A stretch of DNA of 64,000 nt from Nocardioides dokdonensis FR1436. Lineage in GTDB: Bacteria; Actinomycetota; Actinomycetes; Propionibacteriales; Nocardioidaceae. The stretch covers positions 2,356,001 through 2,420,000 of the forward strand of contig NZ_CP015079.1 in assembly GCF_001653335.1 (NCBI RefSeq), read 5' to 3'. Below are positions 18,003 to 26,375 of this stretch, in pieces (the first letter of the stretch is position 1; each line of letters opens with the position of its first letter). Under the pieces are notes generated by a model. It saw only the letters and a list, made by a program, of their open reading frames with translations. It was not told the origin of the DNA and made no database searches. The translations under genes were made by a program, and so were the position numbers.

Positions 18003-18944
18003 GTGACTGAAGACGCCACGCCGACGAGCGACATCAGCGGTGCAGTACCGACGGGAAGCCAGGGCGGCGGGGACAACGTTCAGTACACGTTCATGACCGC
18101 CAAGACGATCCGCGGACGAGAAGGTGCCACGCGAACCAAGTGGCAGAATCAGGGCTGGGAGTTCGTCGACCAGACGCAAGGACCGCTGCGCTCGGAGCTG
18201 AATTTCCGGAAGGTGAAACGCAAGGGTGCCGGGGCCTACCTGGCCCAGGGCTACACAGCCTTCCGAGGGCTCAAGCCCACCACCCAGAAGACCATTCTGA
18301 GCGTTGTGGGTGCGCTGGTCGTGCTGAGCGTTTTGGTCGGCTCCATAGCCGCCGCGCTCGGCGGAGACGATGACGCTCCCGAGACGACCCCGCCGGCAGC
18401 CCAGACCGAGCCGCTCCCGGCCAGCCCGGAGCCCACCGAGGGGCCCTCTGAAGAAGCGAGTGCTGAACCACTGGCGTCCGAAATTCCTGAGGTTGATCCC
18501 TATTCGTACGACGGTCCTACTTACGAGGTCGTTACGACCGACGAGAACCAGGGTCCGGCCAAACTGACCCAGTACTGGGTGGTCACCACGCCCGATCTCG
18601 CCTTCTCGGGCGATGCCTACAAGGACGCGATCAAGCTGATCATCGACGACATCGCCCACGCGCAAGGCACAAGCAAGTTCATCGCTGAGGTGGTCACCGA
18701 CAAGCAGATTGCCGAGGCTGAGTCACCCTCGACCTTCGAGGCTTTCATCGATGAATACGGCGCCGACTACGCCATCAAGACGATCCCGAAGCTCGAGAAG
18801 AAGGGTTGGGTCGCCAACTACACGGGTGGTTTCGACCAAAACACCGGGAAACCCAGTGACGACGCCTCGGCGTTCACGATCCTCTGGCGTCCGTACGCGA
18901 CTCAAGAGTTCGAGCAGTGGGAGCCCGAGGTGCCGGTTTCCTAG
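18003..18944 (+). CDS. Single-pass membrane protein of unknown function
   Basis: 313 aa from GTG at 18003. The N-terminal ~95 residues are cytoplasmic, beginning with an acidic Ser/Thr-rich tail and then a compact basic part (YTFMTAKTIRGREG, TKWQNQGWEFVDQ, LNFRKVKRKGAG). One transmembrane helix follows (TILSVVGALVVLSVLVGSIA), then a Pro/Glu linker and a ~150-residue extracellular domain ending FTILWRPYATQEFEQW. The N-terminal WQNQGWEFVDQ...LRSELNFRK pattern resembles small domains seen in other actinobacterial membrane proteins. No family name can be given. Last gene before attR; codon use is more A/T-tolerant than in host genes. Confidence 0.7.
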   Translation: MTEDATPTSDISGAVPTGSQGGGDNVQYTFMTAKTIRGREGATRTKWQNQGWEFVDQTQGPLRSELNFRKVKRKGAGAYLAQGYTAFRGLKPTTQKTILSVVGALVVLSVLVGSIAAALGGDDDAPETTPPAAQTEPLPASPEPTEGPSEEASAEPLASEIPEVDPYSYDGPTYEVVTTDENQGPAKLTQYWVVTTPDLAFSGDAYKDAIKLIIDDIAHAQGTSKFIAEVVTDKQIAEAESPSTFEAFIDEYGADYAIKTIPKLEKKGWVANYTGGFDQNTGKPSDDASAFTILWRPYATQEFEQWEPEVPVS

Positions 18945-19274
18945 GCACTCCTTTGCCGCGCCGATATAGCCGAGCCGGGCTGGAGCGCCTACGGGCTGAC
19001 AGCGGGGTCGCACCTGCACCCCCACCCGCAGTGGTGTCCGCCGATGGGCCGCGGGCATCTCATGGCGGGCTGTAGTCGTACCCCTGAGCCAACACAGAGT
19101 CAGCCGGATCTTGAGGTCGAACTGTGGCGTGTGGGCTCTACGGGCACGGTTTCCTGAGCGAGCAGGCCGGCGCGGTGGGGATGGGTGCTGATTTCGGGTC
19201 GCAGGGGTGCAAGCGTTCACAGCGAATCGCAGATTCGGGTGCTTGACCTGCACGTTTGCGATTCTGCGAACACC
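18945..19274. other. 330-bp gene-free right end of the island, with inverted repeats
   Basis: No coding signal. Close to attR there are inverted copies of GAATCGCA (19224-19231) and TGCGATTC (19257-19264), and the first overlaps a second small inverted repeat CGAAT/ATTCG (19223-19237). Such repeats next to an att core could be recombinase arm sites. That role is inferred from position only. Confidence 0.45.
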
Positions 19275-19333
19275 CCACGCGCAGAACTGCCGGTCACGGT
19301 GGGTCACCCCACCGAGATCCAGCCCTCTTGAAC
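19275..19333 (+). repeat. Right attachment-site repeat (attR) of the ssrA island
   Basis: 59 bp identical to 9991-10049. The identity begins exactly at the CCA corresponding to the tmRNA 3' end; the base before differs (C here, T in ssrA), so the tRNA-like domain itself is not duplicated. Confidence 0.85.
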
Positions 19334-19368
19334 ATCAGCCGCCCTGACACCAGTCAGGGCGGCTGATG
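19333..19368 (+). terminator. Terminator-like hairpin after attR (likely the ancestral ssrA terminator)
   Basis: Perfect 16-bp stem, loop ACCA. It directly follows attR just as 10049-10084 follows attL. If the island inserted at the att core, this is the original host terminator of ssrA and the left one came with the element. It may also terminate the DinB-VOC gene from the other side. Confidence 0.75.
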
Positions 19369-19389
19369 TGCGCTGCTCACGCCCCAGGC

Positions 19390-20346
19390 TCAGCCGAGGG
19401 GGCGCTGCATGACGCCGAGCACGTTCCCGAACGGGTCGACGACGCTGGCGCCGACGTACCCCGCGCCGAAGTCCCGCGGTGGCCACTGGCTCGTGGCGCC
19501 CATCCCCAGGAGCCGCTCGTACGCCGCCACTGCGTCGTCGACCTGCCAGTAGGCGATCACCGACCCGGTGCCGTCGGCCCGGTGCTCCGGCGCGAACGCG
19601 GCGTCGAGCAGCCCCAGCTCGCGGTCGTGGGGGCCGACCCGCCACTCGACGTACGGCCCCTGGTCGAAGTAGGGCTCGGAGTGCAGGAGTTCGGTGTACC
19701 AGGCCCGGGCCGCTGCGGGGTCGGCGGCGAAGTAGACGACTGTGCTGACCCCGGTGGTGAAACCGGGCTCCGAGGGTGTCCATGGTTGCAGGAAGCCCAG
19801 GTCGCCCATCCCCTCGGCGGCGGCGATCAGGGGATACATCGTGGCGCCGTCGAGGGTCTCCCGGATGATGTCGCCGTGGCCGGCGTGCCGGGCCAGCTCC
19901 TGGACGAGGTGGCCCCAGACCCACCGCACCGACCAGTGCTCGACGTCCTTCGGGAACCAGGGCGCGTCGGGCACCGGTACGGCGGTGTCGAGGGCGACCC
20001 GCCGGGCCGCGGCGAGCGCGCGTTCGGCGACGTCGTCGTACTCCTTCATCGCGGCGGCCAGGGAGTCACCGGCGACGAAGCCGCGCTCGAACTCGGCGAC
20101 ACGCTTCTCGATCTCGGCAACCGGGGCGTGCTCCGGCGCGTGGGTCACGCCGTCGACCCAGTTGGCCGTCACCACGGTGACGTGGCGGACCAGGCCGCCG
20201 ATGGAGAAGGTGCTCGCACTCGGGGTCGCGGCCGCCTGTGCGTCGGACAGGCCGTGGGCGAGAACACGGAAGGCGTCGAGCTGCATGGACAGGTAGCCGG
20301 CCAGGTTCTCCTGCTCGGTGGCGGCGGGTGGGGCCAGGAAAGGCAT
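19390..20346 (-). CDS. DinB-like / VOC fusion protein
   Basis: 318 aa from the ATG at 20346, which has a clear GAGGAG ribosome binding site. The N-terminal half (about 1-190) is a DinB/mycothiol-dependent maleylpyruvate isomerase-like four-helix bundle with HLVQELARHAGHGDIIRE, typical of the DUF664 subgroup and with His residues for a metal. The C-terminal half (about 195-318) is a glyoxalase/VOC domain (GVSTVVYFAADPAAARAWY ... SVVDPFGNVLGVMQ). Such fusions are probably thiol-dependent detoxification or resistance enzymes; the substrate is unknown. The gene is divergent from a WYL regulator, with a palindrome between them. Confidence 0.85.
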   Translation of the reverse strand: MPFLAPPAATEQENLAGYLSMQLDAFRVLAHGLSDAQAAATPSASTFSIGGLVRHVTVVTANWVDGVTHAPEHAPVAEIEKRVAEFERGFVAGDSLAAAMKEYDDVAERALAAARRVALDTAVPVPDAPWFPKDVEHWSVRWVWGHLVQELARHAGHGDIIRETLDGATMYPLIAAAEGMGDLGFLQPWTPSEPGFTTGVSTVVYFAADPAAARAWYTELLHSEPYFDQGPYVEWRVGPHDRELGLLDAAFAPEHRADGTGSVIAYWQVDDAVAAYERLLGMGATSQWPPRDFGAGYVGASVVDPFGNVLGVMQRPLG

Positions 20347-20396
20347 CGGTTCTCCTCGGTGGTGGATGGTCCTGCTTCCACCCTGGACCCGAACTA

Positions 20397-20411
20397 GGAC
20401 AGTTCCTGTCC
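20397..20411. promoter_or_regulatory. Palindromic operator candidate between the DinB-VOC gene and the WYL regulator
   Basis: GGACAG TTC CTGTCC is a perfect 6-bp inverted repeat with a 3-base spacer, placed between two divergent genes, 50 bp from the DinB-VOC start and 23 bp from the regulator start. It is the natural candidate binding site for the adjacent regulator. Confidence 0.55.
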
Positions 20412-20434
20412 GCGGCCTGTGGCAGGTTGTCGTG

Positions 20435-21400
20435 ATGACCGAACCCTCCTCAGGTCCCACCGAACGCATCCTGCGCCTGCTGGCCCTGCTGCAACAGCGT
20501 CACACCTGGAGCGGCAGCGAGCTGGCCGAGCGCCTGGGAGCGACGACCCGCACCATCCGACGCGACGTCGATCGCCTGCGTGAGCTGGGGTATCCGGTCA
20601 ACGCCACGCAGGGTGTCGCCGGCGGCTACCGCCTCGGCGCCGGACGAGCGCTGCCGCCGCTGCTGCTCGACGATGCCGAGGCGGTGGCGGTCGCGGTGTC
20701 CCTCCGACTGGCGGCAGGGGGGACGGTCGCGGGGGCCAGCGAGGCGGCGCTGCGCGCACTGACCAAGCTCGACCAGGTCCTCCCGTCACGTCTGCGGCAG
20801 CGGGTCCACGGGATCCACGACTCGATCTCGACGCTCCCCGGCGGACCGGCCGCCGAGACCGTCGACGCCGATGCCCTGGTCGAGATCGCCGGTGCCTGCC
20901 GCGACCTGGTCCGCCTGGAGTTCGCCTACGCCGACCGCTCGGGGGCGACCACCCAGCGACGGGTCGAGCCGTACGGACTGGTGGCGACCGGGCGACGCTG
21001 GTACCTGATGGCCTACGACCTCGACCGCGAGGACTGGCGCACCTTCCGTCTCGATCGACTTCGCGAGGTGCGGGTCAGCACCTGGCGCTTCACCGCGCGC
21101 GAACACGAGGACCCGGTGACCTACGTGCACCGAGCGGTCACCTCGGCGCCGTACCCCCACCAGGTCCTGGTGCGCTTCCACGCCTCGGCCGAGGAGGTGC
21201 GCGCGGTCTACCCGGTGGCGGCGGTCACCGTGGAGCACGAGACCGACGTGACATCCCTGCTGCGCACCGGCGGTGAGGATCTCGCCATGGTCGCCGTCTA
21301 CCTCGGCCTGGCCGGGTACGACTTCGAGGTGCTCGAGCCGCCTGGGCTCGTCGAGCACTGCGCGGTCATCGGACGGCGCTTCGAGCGCGCGGGGCGCTGA
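20435..21400 (+). CDS. WYL-domain helix-turn-helix transcriptional regulator (YafY type)
   Basis: About 321 aa. The N-terminal HTH_11 domain is RILRLLALLQQRHTWSGSEL then TTRTIRRDVDRLRELGYPV (about 8-60), followed by the WYL domain (about 140-225, RRVEPYGLVATGRRWYLMAYD) and the C-terminal WCX region. WYL domains sense small ligands or nucleic acid and these proteins usually control a divergent neighbour, here the DinB-VOC gene. A GTG immediately before the ATG gives an equally good start. The region upstream to 20318 in the same frame is the neighbour's leader. Confidence 0.92.
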   Translation: MTEPSSGPTERILRLLALLQQRHTWSGSELAERLGATTRTIRRDVDRLRELGYPVNATQGVAGGYRLGAGRALPPLLLDDAEAVAVAVSLRLAAGGTVAGASEAALRALTKLDQVLPSRLRQRVHGIHDSISTLPGGPAAETVDADALVEIAGACRDLVRLEFAYADRSGATTQRRVEPYGLVATGRRWYLMAYDLDREDWRTFRLDRLREVRVSTWRFTAREHEDPVTYVHRAVTSAPYPHQVLVRFHASAEEVRAVYPVAAVTVEHETDVTSLLRTGGEDLAMVAVYLGLAGYDFEVLEPPGLVEHCAVIGRRFERAGR

Positions 21401-21403
21401 GGG

Positions 21404-22147
21404 TCAGCGGGCGCCGGCTCCTCCGGGCCGGGCCGACGGTGGCGCCACCCGCGCGTCGCGTCGCCCCGAGCGCTCCAGGGCGTCGGCGACGAACCCGTCC
21501 GCCTTCAGCTCCTCGACGACGTCGTGGAGGAATGCGAGCGTCCCGGCGCTGCGGGAGCGAGTGGTGCCCACCGCCTGCTGGATCCCCATGAACGCCGGTT
21601 CGAGGACTCGGTGCCCGGGATGCTCGGCGACGAAGTCGAGCACCGGCTGCCGGATGCCGGCGCCCACCTCGAGCCCCTGCTCGGCGAACACGGTGGTGCC
21701 CTCGACGCCTCGCACCGGCTCTGCCTGCTCCAGGGTCCGGGACAGGAACAGGTCGTAGGCCGAGCCCTCCTTCACGCCCACCCGGACGCCCGCGCGATCG
21801 ACCTCGGCCGCCGAGCCGATGGGTGAGGCGTCCGCGACCACGTAGACTCCCTCGATCACGGCGTACGGCGCCGTGAAGGCGACCGCCGCCTCTCGTGCCG
21901 GGTCGACGGCCAGGAAGCAGAGGTCGGCCCGGCCCTCGGCCATGGACTCGAAGGACTGGCGGGCGGCTGCGAAGCAGCTGAGCTCGACGGGGACGCCGAG
22001 TCGGGACCCGAGCTCGCGGGCTATGTCGACGGTGACCCCGCTCGGTCGCTCCGCTGTCCCTTGGGCGAGCACCGGGTTGCCCAGGTTGATCGAGACGCGC
22101 AGGGCGCCGGTAGGGGCGAGGTCGCTCGCGATGTCCACGGGGTGCAC
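21404..22147 (-). CDS. Periplasmic-binding-protein-like protein (family 3) without signal peptide
   Basis: About 247 aa from GTG at 22147 (GTG at 22138 is an alternative). The fold signatures of family 3 substrate-binding proteins are present: GALRVSINLGNPVL, SGVTVDIARELGSRLGVPVE, ESMAEGRADLCFLAVDPARE and FTAPYAVIEG. There is no signal peptide or lipobox at either start, so the protein is predicted cytoplasmic. This is unusual for a binding protein. Similar stand-alone proteins exist and may act as enzymes or sensors. No permease or ATPase gene adjoins it. Confidence 0.75.
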   Translation of the reverse strand: MHPVDIASDLAPTGALRVSINLGNPVLAQGTAERPSGVTVDIARELGSRLGVPVELSCFAAARQSFESMAEGRADLCFLAVDPAREAAVAFTAPYAVIEGVYVVADASPIGSAAEVDRAGVRVGVKEGSAYDLFLSRTLEQAEPVRGVEGTTVFAEQGLEVGAGIRQPVLDFVAEHPGHRVLEPAFMGIQQAVGTTRSRSAGTLAFLHDVVEELKADGFVADALERSGRRDARVAPPSARPGGAGAR

Positions 22148-22226
22148 TGTGCCACCCCGGGCTCCCCGGCCGGACGCAACTTCGGGCCGGGTCAGCGGGA
22201 GATATGGGCCGGGTCGGCGGAGATGG

Positions 22227-23996
22227 TCAGCCCTCGGGGGTGTCCGGCACGGTCGCGTGCAGCTCGGCCACGATCCTGTCCAGCTGGTCGAGGCTGCTGC
22301 GCTGCCCGTGCAGGACGGCGTCCCACACCGGGACCAGGTCGTCCTCGTAGACGTGCCCGTGCCCGGCCGGCGGGTCGTTGGCCACGGCCATGTCGAGCGT
22401 GACCTGCCAGAAGGTGACCAGCGGCCACCAGCGCAGCCCGATGTTGACGTCGCCGCCGGCGCCCTCACGGATCCAGTCCGGCTCCTGGAGGACGAGGCCG
22501 GGGGACCACCACACGATCGGGTCCGAGGCGTGCTGCAGGAACGCCACGCGCGGCTCCTGCCAGGCGCCGTACTCGCGGCCGTAGGCGTCGCGGTCCAGTC
22601 CTGCCGGCCCGGTGACGAAGCGGATGTGGCGGCCCTGCTCGAAGACGGGGGAGACCTGGGGGCTGCCCCGCAGCCGCTCGGCGGTGATGGAGCTCCACAA
22701 CGGGGTGAAGCTCGGGGTGCCGACCCAGACCGCCCCGTCGACCTTCGCCACCAGGTCGTCCGCGTCCTCGAACGCGGCTGTACCGCCGAACGCGCCCAGC
22801 GACTCGCCGCTGACGTAGAGGCGCGGCCGCTCGTCGGCAGGTCGCGACCGCACCTCGGCGTACACCTTCTCGAAGAGCAGCCGGCCCGCCTCCGCGGGCG
22901 CCTGTCGACTGGTGAGGAAGGCGACCGGACTGGGCAGGTAGGAGTACTGCATCGCCGCGGTCGCGGAGTCGCCACCGGTGAGGTACTCGATCGAGGCGAC
23001 GTTGTACTCGTCGACCCAACCCCGGCCGGTGGTGCCGATCAGGGTCAGCGTCGACCGGTCGAAGGCGCCGGTGCGCACCAGCTCGCGCACGACGTTGTCG
23101 GAGACCTCGTCCAGGCTCAGCTCGTCCCCCAGGGAGCCGTAGACCCGGATCGGCTCCTGCGCCGGCTCGCCGGTCACCGCCTCGATCTCGGTGCGCGTGG
23201 GACCGCTGGCGGTGAAGACCTGGCCGTGGAACCCCAGCTCGTCCCACGGCTGGGTCGAGCCCGGACCACCCGAGCGCAACCGTGAGGTGGGCTCCGCGAG
23301 GTCGGGGGTGGAGTCGTTGAGCCTGAGCGCGGCCGCCGACACCGACTCCAGGGTGCGGCGCAGCAGGTACTCGTTGCTCGTATAGCCGACCAGCGCCACG
23401 ACCAGCAGCACCGCGGCGATCCTCGCCAACCAGGGTGGCAGTGCGATCCGCAGCACCCGGCGCCACCCGGCCAGGGAGATGCGCACCAGCACGACCAGCG
23501 CGACGATGCTCAGCGCCAGGGCGATCCCCCCGAGCAGGGCGCGCACGTCGTCCAGGAGGCTCGGAGGCGGCAGCCCGACCAGCTCGGCGGTCAGTGCGCG
23601 GGCCTGGCGCTGCAGGTGGACCACCCAGCCGACGGCAGCCAGGACCACGAGGGCCGTCAGGGCGCCGACGAGCCGGCGCCGTCGGGGCTCGACCACCAAA
23701 CGGATGCCCAGGAAGTCGATCAGCGGGCGCAGCAGGAAGACCAGGAGCACCCCGAGGGCGTAGGCGGTGGCAGCCGAGAGGCCCGTGGCGAGCGCCTGGA
23801 AGGCCCAGCTGCGCGGGAGCAGGCTCGGGGCGAAGGAGACGAGGAAGGCCACCAGCCCCAGGAACGCCGCCACGCCCGAGCGGCCCTGCCACCAGCCGCT
23901 CCACCGCGACCGTCCCGGCACCGACGGGGTGGACCGAGCGGGGGCTGGCACGGCCGACGTCGCACCTGCTGCGGCTGGGGTCCCTGTCGTCACCAC
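22227..23996 (-). CDS. Membrane protein with alpha/beta-hydrolase C-terminal domain
   Basis: 589 aa. Residues 40-220 hold about five transmembrane helices (FLGLVAFLVSFAPSLLPRSW is typical of the family's N-terminal membrane domain). Residues 270-580 form an alpha/beta hydrolase with the nucleophile elbow LYVSGESLGAFGG, a VWVGTPSF motif and a C-terminal His in PPAGHGHVY. It matches the Abhydrolase_9 family found widely in actinobacteria; the physiological ester is unknown. The start is GTG, only ~95 bp from the divergent gluconate permease gene. Confidence 0.85.
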   Translation of the reverse strand: MVTTGTPAAAGATSAVPAPARSTPSVPGRSRWSGWWQGRSGVAAFLGLVAFLVSFAPSLLPRSWAFQALATGLSAATAYALGVLLVFLLRPLIDFLGIRLVVEPRRRRLVGALTALVVLAAVGWVVHLQRQARALTAELVGLPPPSLLDDVRALLGGIALALSIVALVVLVRISLAGWRRVLRIALPPWLARIAAVLLVVALVGYTSNEYLLRRTLESVSAAALRLNDSTPDLAEPTSRLRSGGPGSTQPWDELGFHGQVFTASGPTRTEIEAVTGEPAQEPIRVYGSLGDELSLDEVSDNVVRELVRTGAFDRSTLTLIGTTGRGWVDEYNVASIEYLTGGDSATAAMQYSYLPSPVAFLTSRQAPAEAGRLLFEKVYAEVRSRPADERPRLYVSGESLGAFGGTAAFEDADDLVAKVDGAVWVGTPSFTPLWSSITAERLRGSPQVSPVFEQGRHIRFVTGPAGLDRDAYGREYGAWQEPRVAFLQHASDPIVWWSPGLVLQEPDWIREGAGGDVNIGLRWWPLVTFWQVTLDMAVANDPPAGHGHVYEDDLVPVWDAVLHGQRSSLDQLDRIVAELHATVPDTPEG

Positions 23997-24091
23997 GTCG
24001 GGCGCAGGCTATCCCACTTGCCAAAGGTCATACCTTTGCTGCACCCTCGTGCGTGACCCGTCCCACACCGTCACGTCTGCCTGGAGTCCCG

Positions 24092-25543
24092 ATGGAAGCG
24101 ATCACCCCCGCCTACGGCACAGCCACGCTGCTGCTCATCGCCGCGGCCGCCGTGGCCGTGCTGCTGTTCCTGATCATCAAGGTGCGGCTGCACGCCTTCA
24201 TCGCCCTCGTGCTGGTCAGCCTCGTGACCGCCGTGGCGGCGGGCATCCCGCTCGACCTGGTGCCCACGGCGCTGACCAGCGGGTTCGGGAGCACGTTGGC
24301 CTCGGTGGCGCTGCTGGTCGGCTTCGGCGTGATGCTCGGGCGGCTGCTCGAGATCACCGGCGGCGCCCAGGTGCTGGCCGACACCCTGATCAACCGCTTC
24401 GGCGAGGCCCGCGCGCCGTTCGCGCTCGGCGTGGCCGCGCTGCTCTTCGGCTTCCCGATCTTCTTCGATGCCGGCCTCGTGGTCTTCCTGCCGATCATCC
24501 TCACCGTGGCCCGCCGCTTCGGCGGCTCGGTGCTGTACTACGCGCTGCCCGCGGCCGGTGCCTTCGCCGCGATGCACGCCATCGTCCCGCCGCACCCGGG
24601 CCCGGTGGCGGCGGGCACCCTGCTGGGCGGCGACATCGGCGTGGTGCTGCTGGTCGGCCTGCCGGTCGCGGTCCTGTCCTGGTACGTCGGCGTCTACCTC
24701 GTCTCGCGCTGGCTCGGCGCCCGCATCTACGTCCCGCTGCCCGACCTGCTCCTCGGCGAGATCAACGGCGGTCGCACCGCCGGCTCGCCCGCAGGCGACC
24801 CCGACGCGCCGGCCGGCTCCGGCGGGACCGCCACCGCGACCCGCACCACGACGCCGCCGGCGTTCGCGACCGTGCTGGGCCTGCTCCTGGTGCCGCTGGT
24901 GCTGATTGCGCTCAACACGGTGCTCACCACCCTGGTCACCGCCGGCACCCTCGAGGAGGGCAACTCGCTCATCCAGGCGCTGCAGCTCGTCGGGCAGACG
25001 CCGGTGGCGCTGCTGATCACGCTGCTGCTGGCCATCGCCACACTCGGTCGACGGGAGCGGACCCTCGCGGAGACGACGGCGGTCCTCGACCAGGCGCTCG
25101 GACCGATCTGCTCGATCATCCTGATCACCGGTGCCGGCGGCATGTTCGGTGGCGTGCTGCGCGCCAGCGGCATCGGCGAGGCCCTGACCAGCTCGCTGTC
25201 CGACCTGGGTCTGCCGCTGCTGCTCCAGGCCTTCCTCATCGCCACCGCCCTGCGCGTGGCGCAGGGCTCGGCCACCGTGGCGCTGACCACCGCCGCGGGC
25301 CTCATCGCCTCGCAGGCGGCGGGTCTGCACGACCTGCGCGTCGCCCTCCTGGTCATCGCCATCGCCGCCGGAGCGACCGTGCTCTCGCACGTCAACGACT
25401 CGGGGTTCTGGCTGGTCAGCCGCTTCTTCGGGATGGACGAGAAGACCACGCTCAAGACCTGGACGGTCATGGAGACGACGCTGGGGCTCACCGCCTTCGC
25501 CGCGGCCGCGGTGCTCTGGCCGCTCAGCGCACTGGTGATCTGA
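24092..25543 (+). CDS. Gluconate/H+ symporter, GntP family
   Basis: 483 aa from the ATG at 24092, preceded by CTGGAG. It has about 12 transmembrane helices. GntP family motifs are clear: LITGAGGMFGGVLRASGIG, LLFGFPIFFDAGLVVFLPI, AMHAIVPPHPGPVAA and a C-terminal SHVNDSGFWLVSRFFGM. It imports gluconate or a related sugar acid with protons. A GntR/FadR regulator is encoded convergently 20 bp downstream and probably controls it. No gluconate kinase gene is in the window. Confidence 0.92.
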   Translation: MEAITPAYGTATLLLIAAAAVAVLLFLIIKVRLHAFIALVLVSLVTAVAAGIPLDLVPTALTSGFGSTLASVALLVGFGVMLGRLLEITGGAQVLADTLINRFGEARAPFALGVAALLFGFPIFFDAGLVVFLPIILTVARRFGGSVLYYALPAAGAFAAMHAIVPPHPGPVAAGTLLGGDIGVVLLVGLPVAVLSWYVGVYLVSRWLGARIYVPLPDLLLGEINGGRTAGSPAGDPDAPAGSGGTATATRTTTPPAFATVLGLLLVPLVLIALNTVLTTLVTAGTLEEGNSLIQALQLVGQTPVALLITLLLAIATLGRRERTLAETTAVLDQALGPICSIILITGAGGMFGGVLRASGIGEALTSSLSDLGLPLLLQAFLIATALRVAQGSATVALTTAAGLIASQAAGLHDLRVALLVIAIAAGATVLSHVNDSGFWLVSRFFGMDEKTTLKTWTVMETTLGLTAFAAAAVLWPLSALVI

Positions 25544-25563
25544 GCCGGTTCGGACGGACTCGC

Positions 25564-26247
25564 TCAGGAGTCGCGGGTCGCCCGCAGCACCTCGGTGCAG
25601 ATCGCGGTCATCGCGGCCCGGGCCGCGCCGGGCTCCCCGGCGGCGACCGCCTGCGCCACCTGCAGGTGCAGCCGCCGGGCCTCCGGCTTGGGGTGCGCCG
25701 GCATCAGGTCGTGGTCGGTGCGACCCCGCAGCACCTCCTCGACCACGTCACAGAGCCCCGCGAACATCTGGTTGCCCGACAGGTGCAGCAGGCTGCGGTG
25801 GAAGGCCACGTCGTGCTCGAGGAACGTCAGCAGGTCGCCGGCCGCCCCGGTGGTCTCCATGTCCTGGGCCAGGCGCAGCAGCGCGGCTCCGTCCTGGGGC
25901 GTCGCACGCTCGGCGGCGAGCGCCGCTGACGCCGGCTCGATCGCCGCGCGCAGCTGTGAGAGCTCCTGCAGGTGCGCGGTGCGCTGGGCGCCCCCGAGGC
26001 GCCAACGCACGACCGCCGGGTCGTAGGAGTGCCACTCGTCGCGCGGACGGATGCGGATGCCGGTGCGGCGGCGGCTCTCGACCAGGTTCATGGAGGCCAG
26101 CACCTGCACGACCTCCCGCGCGACCGTGCGCGAGACGGCGTACTCGTCGCCGAGCCACTCGAGGGTGATCACCGAGCCCGCCGGCAGCGACCCGTCGATG
26201 ATGCGGGGGCCCAGGCTCGCGAGGACTCCCTCGTGCATCGTGGCCAT
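25564..26247 (-). CDS. GntR-family transcriptional regulator (FadR subfamily)
   Basis: 227 aa. The winged helix (1-75) includes PAGSVITLEWLGDEYAVSRT and REVVQVLASMNLVESRRRTG. The all-helical FCD ligand-binding domain (about 95-220) contains LRAAIEPASAALAAERAT, HDVAFHRSLLHLSGN and LHLQVAQAVAAGE, with the Asp/His positions that bind a metal in FCD proteins. Its neighbour is the gluconate permease, so gluconate or a phosphorylated derivative is the likely effector. Confidence 0.9.
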   Translation of the reverse strand: MATMHEGVLASLGPRIIDGSLPAGSVITLEWLGDEYAVSRTVAREVVQVLASMNLVESRRRTGIRIRPRDEWHSYDPAVVRWRLGGAQRTAHLQELSQLRAAIEPASAALAAERATPQDGAALLRLAQDMETTGAAGDLLTFLEHDVAFHRSLLHLSGNQMFAGLCDVVEEVLRGRTDHDLMPAHPKPEARRLHLQVAQAVAAGEPGAARAAMTAICTEVLRATRDS

Positions 26248-26375
26248 GGGCGGAGCCTAGCCGCGCACAAGTTCCCCACTTCCGGGCATGACCGCGGAGG
26301 GGGCCGGGAGGACTCTCATCTCATCCGGACGCTTCGGCGGCGGGGTCGTCCCGCACGGACAGAGGGGAGAGGACC

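Larger units (their letters stand above)
9991..19333. mobile_element. Genomic island integrated at the 3' end of ssrA
   Basis: The island is bounded by perfect 59-bp direct repeats and carries genes with visibly lower GC and more A/T-ending codons than the flanks. Contents: hsdM remnant, Ser/Thr kinase, a DUF262 gene pair, a small membrane protein and a single-pass membrane protein. A third att-like copy at 16932-16986 divides it into a ~7-kb and a ~2.3-kb unit, suggesting two successive insertions at the same site. No integrase, excisionase, transposase or replication gene is recognisable, so the island is either degenerate or mobilised in trans. Confidence 0.82.
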
